Notes: generated from the letters alone by a model not told the origin. Counted from the stretch's first letter, positions 11,687 to 24,540 are shown. The stretch is DNA of 64,000 bases from Strongylocentrotus purpuratus (GCF_000002235.5 NW_022145605.1:30739274-30803273); one strand, 5' to 3'. Numbers and translations are program-made.

Positions 11687-12169
11687 AGGTACTATGTCCC
11701 TTTTGCAGCCAACCTCAAATTATGTAGAACTTTGCAGGAATCTGTGAAATGTATTAATATTCAAATTATGCAAGGAAACCTGTTTACGTGCTAGACTTCA
11801 CTGTCAGACACTATTGAGTGACTTTTTCTTCTTTGGTAATAACATACATGAAAAGAGTTGTAAAGGGTGCATGATCATTTGTCTACATCAATAACCCACT
11901 TCTTGTGATAGCCAAGATTAAATTGATTGAATCTTTGCGCAGCATAAAACGTATGACCATTCGGTACAATTGTCTGAACATCAAGACTATTACTTTTGGG
12001 CTCTATAGCCCTAAAGTCGATTTGACAACTAATAGTCGTTATTTTCCTACTTGAAGACCTTTTTTCAAGCCCCACCTTTTTAAGGGAAGTTCTAAATTAG
12101 TATTATCTTTCAAATGCAGTTGGAATTTAACTTTTTCATTTTTTGGCCTGCAAATGGGACATAGTACCT
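11687..12169. mobile_element. TTAA-flanked MITE (piggyBac-like target)
   Basis: Terminal inverted repeats of about 23 bp begin AGGTACTATGTCCC on the left, and the right end is the near-exact complement ending GGGACATAGTACCT. Both ends are flanked by TTAA. Length is 483 bp with no coding potential. TTAA target choice is typical of piggyBac elements; no transposase is present to confirm this. Confidence 0.75.
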
Positions 12170-13400
12170 TTAAGGCTAATTTGTTTAATATTTCATAGTC
12201 ATATCCGCACATTTCAAACGTTCTCCATGGCTATATGGAAATTGCCTATAGGTTGTTTTAGGGAGGCTTTTGCGATAGTGTATTGTTTTTTCCTGCTCTT
12301 AACAACCGGTTTTTAAGGGGTCATGAACCTTCGTAGAATGTAGGTCTTGTTTCGTGTCCATCATCTGAGCTCAAATGTTCTTCCAGGCTCTTGTACACTG
12401 AAGAGCCTTCTCATTTGCTGCCACTAGGTCTTCCAGGCAGCATTTGTCATCTAGGAGAATAGGCATCTTAAAAGGTATGGCATATATTGCAATAATGTTC
12501 CACTCTCACAGTTAGTGTGTGTGTCATCTGTGTATCCCCATTTATGCGTTGTATTTGCATCGCCCAACCCCTGTGCGAAGCATATTGAGGGACTTTTTTT
12601 GTTGCGTTCTATCTAAACGGTCAATATGAGTTGAATGTCTTCATGATCTTTGATCGTAACTACTGGGAAGTATTTTAAAATAGAACATATAATAGGGGGT
12701 AACCTTGTCTAACAACTCTCTTAACTTTCTAAGTCTGTATAGAGCACCTTAATATGATTTATAAAGTTAGAACCGAAGTTCTTAAAAGGCCAATATTTGT
12801 AGAACAATAGGATGACTAACTAAATCCAAACTGAGAATGATAGCAGGCAGATTTTGCAGTGTGGTAAATAACATATTCATGATTGATCAAAGTACCTCTC
12901 CTACATGTCGTTTCTTTAAGAAAGTTACTTGATCTGGGTAAATTAGGTCATCTTAAGTGATCTTCATCTTCTCAGCTATGAAATTCGAGGCAACTTTAGT
13001 ATTAAATTAACCAGAGATGGTTGGTTCGTTTGTTTTACCTGACCGCGCTAAGAATGCATGAGCTTGTAAGTAAGTAACTATAAGTTTGCTAATGCGTGTT
13101 TTCGCGTGTTTTTGGTATTTTTGTAGTTGGAAAAAAGGATGAAATTACACAAGTTTATGTTCGCTTGTTCTACCCATTACACATTCAACAATAAATTGAT
13201 GAGACATCATTGAAGAGGACAGCGAACATTTGCTGGGATACCATTTTCTGATGTAGGAATTCTAAACCCTGATATTTCATGCGCTCTTTTATCTCACCAC
13301 CTGGTCAATAGTTAAATAAGCGCATAACTTTCCTGCGGCTTGGAGCATGGGGTAAAAAGAGAGCGGCTTCATTCCACTCCTTCCCTATCACCTCCCTGTT
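12170..13400. other. No recognisable gene
   Basis: This is AT-rich, single-copy-looking sequence upstream of receptor copy A. I see no splice-bordered open frame or terminal repeats. A weak protein-like stretch near 12360-12480 on the minus strand could be a decayed LINE piece, but this is not supportable by eye. Confidence 0.4.
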
Positions 13401-13466
13401 ACAAGTAAGTAAAAATCTTCAACGCCAAGAAACGCCTTGCGTCTGCGCACATAGCTGCATCAATAG

Positions 13467-13576
13467 GGACTTTTAGATTTGCGTGGACTGATACGTATGG
13501 CGTCCATTCAAGGCAGTGCATTAAAAGGACGTCGATCGTAGCAATCCACGTTGTCGTTGTGCAAATCTAAAAGTCC
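13467..13576. mobile_element. 110-bp palindromic MITE
   Basis: The ends are GGACTTTTAGATTTGC and its exact complement GCAAATCTAAAAGTCC. The sister block near 19930 lacks the insert and shows the empty site GCTGCATCAACAATG. Confidence 0.7.
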
Positions 13577-13931
13577 ATAATAACTGCACGCAACACGCCA
13601 ATGAAACCCTCTCTTTTCCCGCATATCTCGGACTGCAATTCATTTCAATTCAATTATTTCTTTATGCACCACGGTAATTCTAAGTATGATTGTGTATCAC
13701 GTTACAGTATACTGCAGTCGGTGTATTACCTGAATATGAATGATTGATAATGAATTTCTAATCGGTCGTGACGATTCGATATATCTATTGTATTTTGTCA
13801 TTACTAATCCATTAGTAAATTAAAACTGAAAGTAGTTTCCACTTTCAATTTCAAGGATCCCAAGTAAGAATTATTTGTCCTAGCTAGTCATAGAAAACAG
13901 AAACTCGAAAAGCTACACAGGGTATCGAGGG

Positions 13932-13981
13932 AGAGAAAAAAAAGTGAGATAGAGAGAGAGAGAGAGTTAGAGAAAGAGAGT

Positions 13982-14020
<39 letters not shown>

Positions 14021-14062
14021 TGTGTGTGTGTGTGTGTGTGTGTTTGTGGGAGAGAGAGATAG
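13932..14062. repeat. GA/GT microsatellite
   Basis: Long AGAG tracts are joined to a (TG)n tract. Open frames of Ser/Leu or Thr/His here are artefacts of the repeat. Confidence 0.95.
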
Positions 14063-14599
14063 AGAGAGATAGGGCAGTTAAAAGATAACATATGTATTTG
14101 GGTTATTCTGAGGAGGCTAGGAACAGTGTGTAGTGGAAGTGTGGTCGGGTGGTGTGTGTGTGTCGCATGGTGGGGAGGAGGGGGGAGGGGGTAGTAGTGT
14201 GTTTGGTTGGATGGGGTTATTTGTTTTATGTTGCAACTGATTTCATTTTTGTTTCATCAATTGTACAATCTATGTAATGAAAATGTTTTGAATTCATGTC
14301 AAGGAAAAACAACTGTATTTTATTTCTAAAATTAATTTTGTCGTTGAAATCAATAAAAAAAAAATATTGAAGAAAAAAAAATAATTATGCACCTCTCATA
14401 GACTAAAATTTCGAAACAACGGAAATGAGAACAGAATGAGAAGAGGGATGAGTATAGTTAGGTACATGGAACACTGAGAAACAAATACAATTTTAGATTG
14501 AGAAAAGGGTAAAGATACAAACGAAAGAAGAGGGAGATGCAGTGACTTTGAAGAGAGAGAGTTGAGAGGAGGATCAAGCGGCTCTCCCCAGTAGCCTCG

Positions 14600-14905
14600 C
14601 GTGCACAATGGCTTCGCCTCCCTTTTCCTGAAAATCTTGGATCTGCTGCTGAAACTGTGTATCATTCTCCGATTCAATCATATTAGTTGGCATTTCTTGC
14701 AAATTATCCATCTTTACAAAACGAATTATTAAATTTCCAATTGATGTATTCGGATATCTTCTTCCTATTGTCAGCTCGTATATACAACACTATTGCTGAA
14801 TGACCACTACCCACATTTGGAAATATCTACTCTGTTGATAAAATCTTGAAGTTTATCTGATATCAACCGTAAATCTAATCTACCTTGAATCATGGGAAGG
14901 ACTTG
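14600..14905 (-). pseudogene. LINE endonuclease fragment, decayed
   Basis: Minus-strand reading gives RLDLRLISDKLQDFINRVDI, then SGHSAIVLYIRADN and WKFNNSFCKD. This resembles the C-terminal part of the APE-type endonuclease of non-LTR retrotransposons (R-x-D-x-x-L-I-S, the SDHSAI core, and the W-K-F-N-N linker to the reverse transcriptase). Frameshifts and stops separate these pieces. The fragment is cut on its 5' side by a TA microsatellite at 14911-14957. Confidence 0.65.
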
Positions 14906-14907
14906 AC

Positions 14908-14910
<3 letters not shown>

Positions 14911-14957
<47 letters not shown>
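14911..14957. repeat. TA microsatellite
   Basis: An uninterrupted (TA)n of about 46 bp. Confidence 0.95.
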
Positions 14958-14961
<4 letters not shown>

Positions 14962-15371
14962 CGTAATGAGGGGTTATGAATTCACCATATATCTCTTCCT
15001 TCATGTTCATAAATAATCCTGTTCATGATAATGAGAGTAATGCTATCTAAAAGACGGTTTCCTTCTCTGTTTAACTGTGAAATAGACTAAGTATTTTAAT
15101 CCACACCTCGAATAACTGGTGCCATTTACACAAAGAAAGCTATATGTCCTTTTAAAATGAACACTGTTCTTTAGGTCTGCTTGATATAAGCCAGGTTCAG
15201 ACCGGGGCTTCCTAGTCAGCGTATTAGTTAATCTCTGCAGCAGTAAATACCTCATGAATATTTAACTTACACCATTAGTTGTCCACACTCTTTTACTCGG
15301 ACCAACTAGCCTCGATTAAGTTAACACGACCTTCCACCGACCCAGTCTTACTTAGTGTAACTTCCAGAAGT

Positions 15372-15580
15372 CAGGGGCGGATCCAGGATTTTACAAGGGG
15401 TGGGGGGAGGGGGTGGGGCGTGATTCGTACGAAATTGCAAACAATAAGTCTTTACGGTCTGGGGGTAGGGCCGTGCATTTTAAGATGCTCTATGGTACAT
15501 TCTGATCCATTTCTGAGTGAACTGAACATTATTTATGTGATTTTTGTTAAAGGTAAAAGGGGATCCTGGATCGACCCCGG
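15372..15580. mobile_element. hAT-like MITE
   Basis: The left end CAGGGGCGGATCCAGGAT is a terminus typical of invertebrate hAT MITEs. The right end ATCCTGGATCGACCCC is its imperfect complement. Flanks CCAGAAGT and GGAAGT suggest a worn 8-bp target duplication. The interior has a G-rich block and no gene. Confidence 0.6.
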
Positions 15581-16940
15581 GAAGTGGTGGCGTCCGCACT
15601 AGTCGACCTCAACCCACCTTCTGCATCTTAACCGTTCGAATTCTAATTTTCGATTGTAAACAAACAACCCTCGTGACAGGTAGAAGATACTCCGAGTGCA
15701 AAGTAAGAGCATCCACACGGTCAAATTTAATACGCTACCCTCTAGACGTGTCAGCGCGTTACTCCTGGATAAATCCAGGAGTACATCGGTCGGGGGTAAA
15801 GGTAGGCGTAGCGAACACGACCATTGTTCAGACGATCACTCACTACCCCGGCCTTTCTGTCGACTTCACCATTTTTACGCCGACTAGCTTTTAACATGAC
15901 CTTTACCCCAACAAAAATTGCCATCGCCTAAACAAGAATACAGGACAATGGATATTTACCCGGTTATAATCATTACCTTAAATGGATACGGCTGAACATA
16001 TAAAAACGAGTTTTATCACTAATCGATGTATGGTTCACTGCTGGATCTAAACCCGGTCGACAGAGTATCATTACTCTGCATGAATGGTTTGTAAAGTTTT
16101 ACAATAAAGAAATCTCCTCTGCCATTCTTCTAACCAATCAAATTATTCATTAGCAGAAATATATATTTCTTAATGGAATATAATATCAATTATTTTCCCT
16201 CCAGCCAACATAATCCCCCTTTTCTTCTACATTAGGATCGAATACATCTTTGATAGGAGTGATATTTGTGTATCAAATTAAAATCATTTGAATATAATGA
16301 AAACCCAAAGCTTTGAGACAAGCAAAGACATAAACCTTCTTCACGATAGAGAGCTTTAAAATATTGTGAACAATACTAGTAGTCACATCATATTTACCTG
16401 AGCTAGGTTTCACAGTGATTACTAATTTGTGTCCCATAACGGAAATATACAACTGAACTGAAATACCATCATGTAGTTTTAGAAGCACACTCAGCAACTA
16501 GAAACCCCAGTTTAAAACTGATATATATCGATAGGATAAAAACACTGCACTTTATAAGGAAAAAAGACAAAATTATCAAACCATCTCACACGAATTGACC
16601 AACCTATGACTCAATGAACTAATCACATACTGCAGTAACATCGATCAAATTATCTTTGCAAATGACGATTGTTAGTTTCCTAAGCATATTTCACTGCAGT
16701 CTGGAACTTTTTGAGAGTTGCATCCAAACCAATAGCATTGTAAAGAAGTGCTCGTGGCACAACAGTATGTCCAGACATCAGTGTCTTATAATACCTCATT
16801 TATGGTGTACACACGAAAACCGATCACACAAACCAAATATAATGTCGTGTTAAATAAAGCACCATTCCATCATCATTTCATCCAATACATGTCCTTCTCA
16901 ATTCTTCTAATCGGCCACAAATGAGGGATTTTTGACGAAG
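15581..16940. other. No recognisable gene
   Basis: The stretch at 15600-15900 is less AT-rich and has open frames on the plus strand, but no domain, splice context or repeat structure that I recognise. The remainder is AT-rich with only chance open frames. Confidence 0.35.
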
Positions 16941-16944
16941 GAAT

Positions 16945-17325
16945 TATACCAACGATAGGGTTACGAAATGCGAGGTAATTTAAAAGAACAGTAGGCTAGA
17001 CAAAATAAGATGTTTTACCATGAAAATACTCCTGAATAAGAACATACAATATTAATAGGGATTTGAATTCCATACAAAATACAATATTTTATATATGCAT
17101 TTAACAATTATTCGTAACAGAAGTAATCAAATTTAACACATGTAAGAATAATACCAACAATAGGGTTACGACATGTTGGGTAATTTAAAAGAACAGCAGA
17201 ATAGAAAAATCATGATGTTTTACCATGTCAATACTCCTGATTAAGGACATACAACATTAATAGGGGTTTAAATTCCATGTATTTAACGATTATTCATAAC
17301 AGAAAGTAATCAAATTTAACACATA
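16945..17325. repeat. Imperfect tandem duplication, about 200-bp unit
   Basis: Units starting near ACCAACGATAGGGTTACG (16945) and ACCAACAATAGGGTTACG (17150) share many blocks, including TAATTTAAAAGAACAG, ATGTTTTACCATG and AGTAATCAAATTTAACACAT, with several indels. Confidence 0.8.
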
Positions 17326-18561
17326 CTTGACATAATATACTTTATTTTCAGTCATTTTTGTTTTAAGGAATATGACATTCTTTGGATTGCTAACAAACCA
17401 TCTGTATTTCAGTTTTTGAAGAGATAAAAGGATTGTTTTTTTTTCATTTACTTACCAGAGAAAACCCCCCACACAAGGCAAGGAATATCCTTAGTCCACT
17501 CAAAGGTAAATCAACCATGATGATGATTATCTTTCACAAATCCCAATCTTAGATCGATATTGTCAATAGAGTTAAAGAGTTATGAAGAATATTTAGAAAA
17601 ATCTTGAACCTTAAGAGTAAAGGGAGGTCATCTCCTTCCCTCTCACAATGTATAAGTCACTAGTGTTTTTCTCCCTCTTTCAAAGACTGAACTCGTTGTA
17701 CTTAATTTGGAAGTTTCCTTCTAATAATCTGCTCATTTGACGCATACAATTGAAAATCAAAACGGAAGAACCCAGGAATGACTCAAGATGAAGGTGATTT
17801 AGCTCGCTCTGCTTTAAAAACGCTGTTATCTTGGTACGTTTAATATGCAAAGTGCTCAATGAGAGCATGAGGAAAATGAGAGAAAAATACATGAGTTTAA
17901 TAGATGCAGTCCGCTGAAATGATGTGAGGCGCTTATCACCATGGTATCAAACTGGCATTTGTTTATGTTTTCGTTTAACGTAGTGCCTGACTGCAGGCGA
18001 CCTCTTGATGCGATAAATGGTATATCTCTAATTGATATCCCACCGACACCAACGAGTCCGACACCGGAACAAATAGTTATCTTACCCCACACCGGCGAAG
18101 AATCGGTCGGTTGGAGTCGGAATCAGTTTGGTGGTGTGACTAACATATCAATACTTTTTTTTCTATTACCCCCCCCCCCCACCTCCACTCTCTGTCTCTA
18201 TATACAATTCTTTATGTCAGTCTTTCATGTGCTCTATAGGTTTACTTTGTTATCAATCATATTACTTTGTGTTCTTCTTTTTAATTCAAATCAAGCTTTA
18301 TTAAAAAGGTATTTCAAACTCTTGTTTTCTTTTATTCTTCCTCTCGATCTTTCTATCGGCCTCTCTTTCTGCGTGTCACTTCAATGTAAAGTCTTTTCGT
18401 TGTTTCTCCTCCACACTTCATTTCACTCTCCTCCCCTCGCTCTCTCATACTCACATACGCGCACGCCTGCAAAGACAAATACACTCGTCCTTACACACAC
18501 ACACGCACACGAATAAACATACACACACACGCACTCTCTTTTTTTGTTTTCTCTCTCTATA

Positions 18562-19224
18562 CAGTGTGAGTCAAAAAAGTTTACACCTAGAAAATTGCTA
18601 ATTATTTTAAAAATCATCTATGAACAGTAAATTATTATATATCCTTATGAAAGAATGTTTTATCCCAAATCATTTGGTACCATTTTTGTGTGGTATGTGT
18701 TCACGCATTGATGAACAGGAGGCATTGTTTGCGAGAGTTCAAAAACGACTTGCGCCAAAGTTGCTTATGTGATGTTTGAATAAAACAATTGGGAATTGGG
18801 TATTAATTCGGTCTTTGCAGATCCAAATAACATCCGTAACAAAATTAATCATGCCACACATATCAAATATCGAATATCAAATATTAATGAACATTTTTGC
18901 GTGTGTGTGTGGGTATGTGTGACTTTGCCCTTTGCAAAATGCACATGCAATGCATTTCATTTGATACATTCATTTCATTCTCTCACTCCGCTAATCCAAA
19001 CATAATACATACTGTAGGCATCACTTTGGCGCAAGTCGATTTTTGCACTCTCGCAAACAATGCCTCCTGTTCAACCAAGCGTGAACACATACCACACAAA
19101 AATGGTACCAAATGATTTGGGATAAAACACTCTTTCATAAGATGTATAATAACTTACTGTTCATAGATGACTTTAAAAAAAATTAATAATTTTCTAGGTG
19201 TAAACTTTTTTTCGACTCACACGG
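18562..19224. mobile_element. Foldback element, Tc1/mariner-like MITE, copy 2 (full length)
   Basis: This is the best preserved copy: TA, then CAGTGTGAGTCAAAAAAG at the left, and GACTCACACGG then TA at the right. Inverted internal arms share GGAGGCATTGTTTGCGAGAG. It interrupts a CT/CA-rich microsatellite tract. There is no transposase frame. Confidence 0.85.
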
Positions 19225-19574
19225 TATATCCTTATTTAGGTCTTCTCCTGATTTTTTCTATAACTTTGTTTTTATTTCATTTTTTCTCCCTCGCTCTCAA
19301 TGACTCTCTCTCCCTCTTTTTCTCTCTCTCTCCCTTTGTCTCACTCCCCCTTCTCTCTCTTTCGCTAGCTATATCGTGAACTAAACGCTATTACCTTTCC
19401 CACAGTTAGTTCATCACTATTGTTATGAAATAACTTTAAGTGCATTCCGTATATAGAGATTGCATTGGCGATGGTAGTTGTGGTGGCACAGATTGTAGTG
19501 GTAGTATGATCAGAAGTGATGGTAACAGTACTAGAAACAGCGCAGCAGCAGTAGTTGTAGTAGTAGTATCGGCA

Positions 19575-19592
19575 GTAGTATTAGTAATAGTT

Positions 19593-19646
<54 letters not shown>

Positions 19647-19687
19647 AAAGTAGTAGTAGTATTGGCAGTAGTATTAGTAGTAGTAGA
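19575..19687. repeat. TAG trinucleotide microsatellite
   Basis: (TAG)n with a few interruptions. Poly-Val and poly-Thr frames here are artefacts. Confidence 0.95.
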
Positions 19688-20225
19688 AGAAGAATAGTTT
19701 AAAGGTCCTATTAAATGTACTTTGATTTTCAAAAGAAACAATATATAATACATTTGCATTATGAGCATTGTTGTTTAAAGGTTTTTAGCTGTTTAAACAG
19801 CTGACCCTTTGGCAGGTTACTCTTCGATTCGTTTCGATATTAGTGTCATTTTCAGAAAGGAGGTATCCGAGGGAAATCTTTTCAAGTAAAATCTTCAACG
19901 CTAACAAACGCCCCTGTCCACGCACACGGCTGCATCAACAATGCTGATAATACCCTTACTTTTCCCGCATATTCATTTCAATTTGATTTCAATTGTGTAT
20001 CACGTTACAGTATAATTTAGTGTGTTAACGGAGTATGACTTATTAATAATGAATTTCTAATCGGTCGTGGCGTTTCGATATACATTATATTTTGTTCTTT
20101 ACCAATTCATTAGTAAATTGAAAATGAATGAGGATTACGCTTTACAATTTACAAGGATGCCAGGTACGAATTATTTTTCCTAGCCGTCATAGAAAACAGA
20201 ATCTCATTCCTCGGAACGATAAATG

Positions 20226-20354
20226 GGGTGTAGAGAGAGATAGAGAGAGACATAATGAGAGAGAGTGAGAGAAAGAGAGTGAAGAGAGAGGGTGCGTGTG
20301 TGTGTATGTGTGAGAGAGACAGAGAGAGACAGAGAGGGGGAGAGAGGGAGTGTT

Positions 20355-20388
<34 letters not shown>

Positions 20389-20450
20389 GGCGGGTGAGAG
20401 TGAGAGAGAGAGAATGAGAGAGAGAGAGAGAGAGAGAGAAGGGGTAGATT
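20226..20450. repeat. GA/GT compound microsatellite
   Basis: AGAG tracts flank a (GT)n core. It sits at the position equivalent to the microsatellite of the sister block at 13932-14062. Confidence 0.9.
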
Positions 20451-20769
20451 GGAATGAACAAACCTGATAGACGGACATTACGAAATAACGAAAATGAGAA
20501 CAGAAGCGAAAAAGGAAGACAAGTGTAGTTGTATTTTTGTTCAAGGATAGCATACCAGGAACGTGGAACAGTGAAAAGCAAAAAACATTAACCGCAGATC
20601 CTTACCAGGATCTCTACGACAGTCAACTTTTACCTAAAGGCATTAGGAAAAAGGTACTTTGCCAGATGGTTGGTTGGTCAATGTGAGAGAAACGTGCAAT
20701 TTCTCCAATGGGTGTTTTAAACTCTAACAACAACTCATTAATGCAAAGGTTGTTCTTTCCACAGATATT

Positions 20770-22262
20770 ACCCAAACAAATTGAAATTGGGAATGAAGCA
20801 TAACAGCCTTAGTGGGAAAAACAGAGCAAAGTTGAATAGGATAGTAAAACATGCCAGCAGAGTAATTGGGGTCTATGTGAAAGGGCTGGAAGATGTTGCA
20901 GAAAGAGCATTATTGGCTAAGCTGCTAGTGATTGTGAAGGATTCTAATCACCCTCTACATAATGAAGTGGTTTTTAATAGATCAGGAAGAATTAGGTTAC
21001 CTAGAATAAGAACTGATAGGTTCGGCAGGTCCTTTCTTTCTTTCAGGTCCAAGTACAATGAAAGTGTTTAACAACAATTTCTGTAGATGAATGACCCTGT
21101 CCATCCCGAGTACGATCCCCTACCCACTCATTCTATCGCTCTCTCTCTCTCTCCTCTTTCTTATTCTACTCTCTCTCTTCCTCTCTCTCCCTCTATCCTA
21201 CATATCTCTCTCTCTCTATCTCTCTATCTCTCTCTTTCTGTCTCTCTCTTTCTGTTTGTCTGTCTCTCTCTCTCTCTCTCTCTCTTCATATCATGGAAGT
21301 ACAGGGGGTGAAGATGGGTCGGCTTGTATTAGGTCAAGGGGGAGGGGGTCCTCCCTGCTGTTATGGCTGGGTGGTTGGTAGTTTGTAAGTGACATGTGGA
21401 CTCATCAATTCAATTCTATTCAATAATATTTTCAATATCTCACACTGCTCTTTTCCTCCTTTTCCTCTTTCCTTTTCTCCACTTTTCTTTCTTTCTTCTT
21501 TCTTCTTCTTTCTTTCTTGTCTCTCTTCTAGCCTCTTCTATCTGACATCAATTTTCTTCTTTCAACTTACTGTCCAGTGTATCCACCATCTATATGTACA
21601 TGTACTAGCATACAGTTGTATTTGTACTTCTTGGCATGTATAGCAGTGTGTCATATATGTAACAGTACTAAGCACAGGTGCAATATAAATAATGTCTATT
21701 ATAAAGCGATGTTTTGAATGAAATTGTATATGCATCATCTCACACTGAACTGTTCCTCTCTTCCACACACACTCTCTCTCTCTCTCTCTCTTTCCCTTTC
21801 CCTTTCTCCCTTTCCCTCTCCCGTTTTCTCTCTTGTCTTTCCTCTTTGCCATCCAGTATGATGTACATTTAGTTTTTGTCTGCTACCCAAAATAAACAGT
21901 TTTTATCTGGAATTTTTAACAATTGATGAATAATTGATTTTAGATCTTTGCTGTGACTTTTCTATTTATATGTTATATGACATTGATTGGTGTCATGTAC
22001 ATTTTCTGCAATTTATTTAAGTTAGTATTGTCTGTTGGGAGCTAGGGGAGTACAAATAACAATTCCCCTGGTTCTCAACAGAGATGTTAAATTATATTAC
22101 ATTGTTATTTTATTTATGTTATTTGTAGTTATTGTCTATGATATGTTAAGGTATTGTTATATTTTTTATACAAATGTGAGCCGTAAGACGATTTTTATGC
22201 CTTCATTTTATTTTGTGCATGGCAATAAAGAAATGCAGTTCAATTCAATTCAAACAGTCTCA
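20770..22262 (+). mobile_element. 5'-truncated LINE: reverse-transcriptase tail and 3' UTR
   Basis: The frame ending at 21071 reads NSLSGKNRAKLNRIVKHASR, then AERALLAKLLVIVKDSNHPL and GRIRLPRIRTDRFGRSFLSF. This is the conserved C-terminal tail of many CR1/L2-like LINE polymerases (K-x-R-L-N-R-I-V-x-x-A-S, then D-x-x-H-P-L-H, then R-x-R-T-x-R-F-x-x-S-F). A CT-rich 3' UTR follows and ends with AATAAAGAAATGCAG and short TTCAA repeats, typical of the 3' end of such LINEs. Catalytic reverse-transcriptase motifs are absent because the element is truncated. Confidence 0.8.
21118..21290. repeat. CT microsatellite in the LINE 3' UTR
   Basis: TCTC-rich tract within the LINE. The Ser/Leu-rich open frames here are artefacts. 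Confidence 0.9.
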
Positions 22263-22439
22263 GATAACGAAATATATGATTGATAACTGCATCAAACAAT
22301 AAAATATATCTTTACAAAATCTGATTTTTGTCAGAGGAAGCAAAACAATCTTCAGGTATTTGTAACGGCCTTAAAAAACGCAATATAGTATTATTCCTAA
22401 AATCTTTCAAGTAAAAGCATTAAGACCTCGTTGCATATC

Positions 22440-24540
22440 TTGCAGCCTTATTCATGATAATGCTATTTCGATTTCATCTCTATCAATGCAGTCGTGTCTG
22501 TGGAATTCACAGGTGATGTATCCAGTGATGAAAAAGAGTCCATTGGTTGTTTGATGTAAGGTGTTCTTGATTGCCTAGCTAATCTTATTAACTTCTCCAT
22601 ATACCCAGTTTCTCTTGGTGGTTAAACCTGGGCGAAGCTATATTGGTTGACGTTGGAATAGTCTTTATCGATGCAGTCCAGTCTGTAGAATACACATGTG
22701 ATGTATCTATTAATTAAAATAATTGCACGGTTTGGGTGATGTAAGGCCCTTTTGAATGGTCATGACCATAGCCTTGTATGGCTTTTATACGAATTTATTT
22801 GTTGCGTTTGAATACTAGCCTTTCTATATAAATGTGAAGTAAAATTCGGGTATTTTGCCCGATATGAAATCAATAGCATTACACTTAAGATGACTTATTC
22901 TACCATTGCTGATGACGTATTACACTTATTATTGTAACATTTTTCATGATTAATTTTATTTTCATTATCCTCTTTTTCTTTGTTGATAATATTTTTACTA
23001 CTACTTCTTTCATTAACATTATTTTTTATTACTGTGATTATCATCACCATGATCAACATCTTTATAATAATTTTTCATAAAACTTGATATCAATAACATG
23101 TTACAAGCTACTGTTATAAGCTACTGAAATCCTGGCATCTGATTGGCTGAGAGCAAATTTGTCATAGAAATTTAGCATTTGTTATAGATAACAAGTTTTA
23201 TGAAACGGGCCCCTGGTCCGCAATTTCTTGTTTCATCAAGTTAATTCAAAGTCATGGTTAATTATTCAGGAATAGAAGCTAGGCGCATAGTCCTCCGTGA
23301 TAGAGTTGTAGACAAAACTCTAATCAAAGCAAAGTCAAATCAGTTTGAACAAAGCGAAGTATGCGTTATTGACGACAATTTCTATCTTCATATGATTTAT
23401 CGGTGCTCTTTATTGTTTTGGGTTCATGAGGTCTAGGAGATTCTCTGTTCACAGTAAGCTTTAATGGATACTTCTTTTAGTCTTCTTATGGAGGTCCGAC
23501 TGCTTGATATCACTCTGGCATCGGTAACACGCCGACTATGCTCACGAACCCACCAGATGGATCTACGCTATTGGCATTTCCTGAATGCACGCCTACAGAC
23601 TCACCGACCACTGAACCCACCAAGAGTGTACCGTTAGAAACGACTTCTCTATCCTTCACCTCCGTATTTGTGCCTTCATCCGACCACACCGTGATCGCAT
23701 CAGCGAGGTCTCTTCCAGATATCGCATCTACATCTTAGTACACCTGGTATGTAGGATTGGTGCTAATTCACTTTCGTATCCAGAGTGCACTTTCGCACGG
23801 GATTATTTAGGGTTAGGATAACGATAATAGTTACGGTTACGGTTTTGGGTTATTTAGGGTTTAGGATTAGGAATGGGATTAAGGTTAGGGCAAGGGTAAG
23901 GGTTAGGGTATGAGTTAGCCTAAAGCAAACCCTTACTCTAATCATAGCCGGGCTGGATACGAAAGTGCATTAATGTTGAATGCTTCTTCTACACAGCTGA
24001 CTATTAAAGGTAACATCTCTCGAGGGCCACACACGACTACTATGGCAACAGAGCTCTAATTAGCGACGAGGCATGAGTCTCTACTTAGTAGCACGAGAGC
24101 ATGTAGTGGTTAACAAGAATCGATGCGTAGCACGTGCAGGCCCAAGTATACATCCCGTCAAAAATAATAGCAAACGTTTTCAAATGTAAAAAAAAACATC
24201 TGACCTGCCCTCCCCCTTTTTGGGTAAAAGCAGGCATAGTCCCTGTGATTAATGCGGGGTCTCTTCCACTTTTGGAGCCTGAATTTTTCTTCTTAAATTT
24301 CATGTATGTCACATTTTAAACAATTTGAAAGAAATACCATAGAAGTCGAATCAATCATAATAATACATTTTTTACGCGTTGATATATGGCAGGGGATCCG
24401 TCAAAAGCATGCAACTATGTGATTTATGGTGACATCAATTTGAAATAAAGGTTACACAATTGTTCTTGATTAACTTCTAAAGCTCTGCATTCTCGCTTTA
24501 GCTCATGTAAGAATCATAATCTCAAGAAAACAAATTAGAC
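22440..24540 (+). pseudogene. Receptor gene copy C: inverted, broken fragment
   Basis: On the plus strand this is a third copy of the middle of the receptor gene. The end of the Cys-module exon (INAVVSVEFTG near 22484-22520) is followed by the duplicated exon tail near 22668. The Ser/Thr-rich exon starts at 23547 (NPPDGSTLLAFPEC). The stalk frame runs into a stop at 23736, its acceptor is lost (CTCACG), and a MITE splits its end at 23768-23970. Intron homology continues to about 24540. No upstream or downstream receptor exons accompany it, so it is a dead fragment. Confidence 0.85.
23768..23970. mobile_element. MITE with telomere-like interior, inserted in copy C exon
   Basis: The ends TCACTTTCGTATCCAG and CTGGATACGAAAGTGCAT are inverted repeats, flanked by TAAT on both sides. 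The interior (23805-23935) is a degenerate run of TTAGGG-like words on the plus strand. Copies A and B have uninterrupted exon sequence at this point. Confidence 0.75.

Larger units (their letters stand above)
13400..14570. repeat. Dispersed block with a direct relative at 19890-20580
   Basis: Both blocks share flanking landmarks: AAATCTTCAACGC at the start, TGTGTATCACGTTACAGTAT, AATGAATTTCTAATCGGTCGTG, then a GA/GT microsatellite and GAAAATGAGAACAGAA afterwards. They are in the same orientation. Together with the LINE pieces beside each (14600-14905 and 20770-22262) they may be parts of one LINE family, its untranslated portions included. Confidence 0.6.

Noticed and set aside
17941-18140. 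Plus-strand frame with PDCRRPLDAINGISLIDIPP and the opposite frame with GVGLVGVGGISIRD
   Set aside because: Both strands are open, a donor-like GGGGTAAGA exists on the minus strand, but no homologous family or partner exon could be identified.
19436-19768. Poly-Thr and poly-Val frames
   Set aside because: They translate a TAG microsatellite.
20149-20581. Ser/Leu/His-rich frames around 20.2-20.6 kb, and similar ones at 13.9 and 21.1 kb
   Set aside because: They translate GA/GT microsatellites; opposite-strand frames are equally open.
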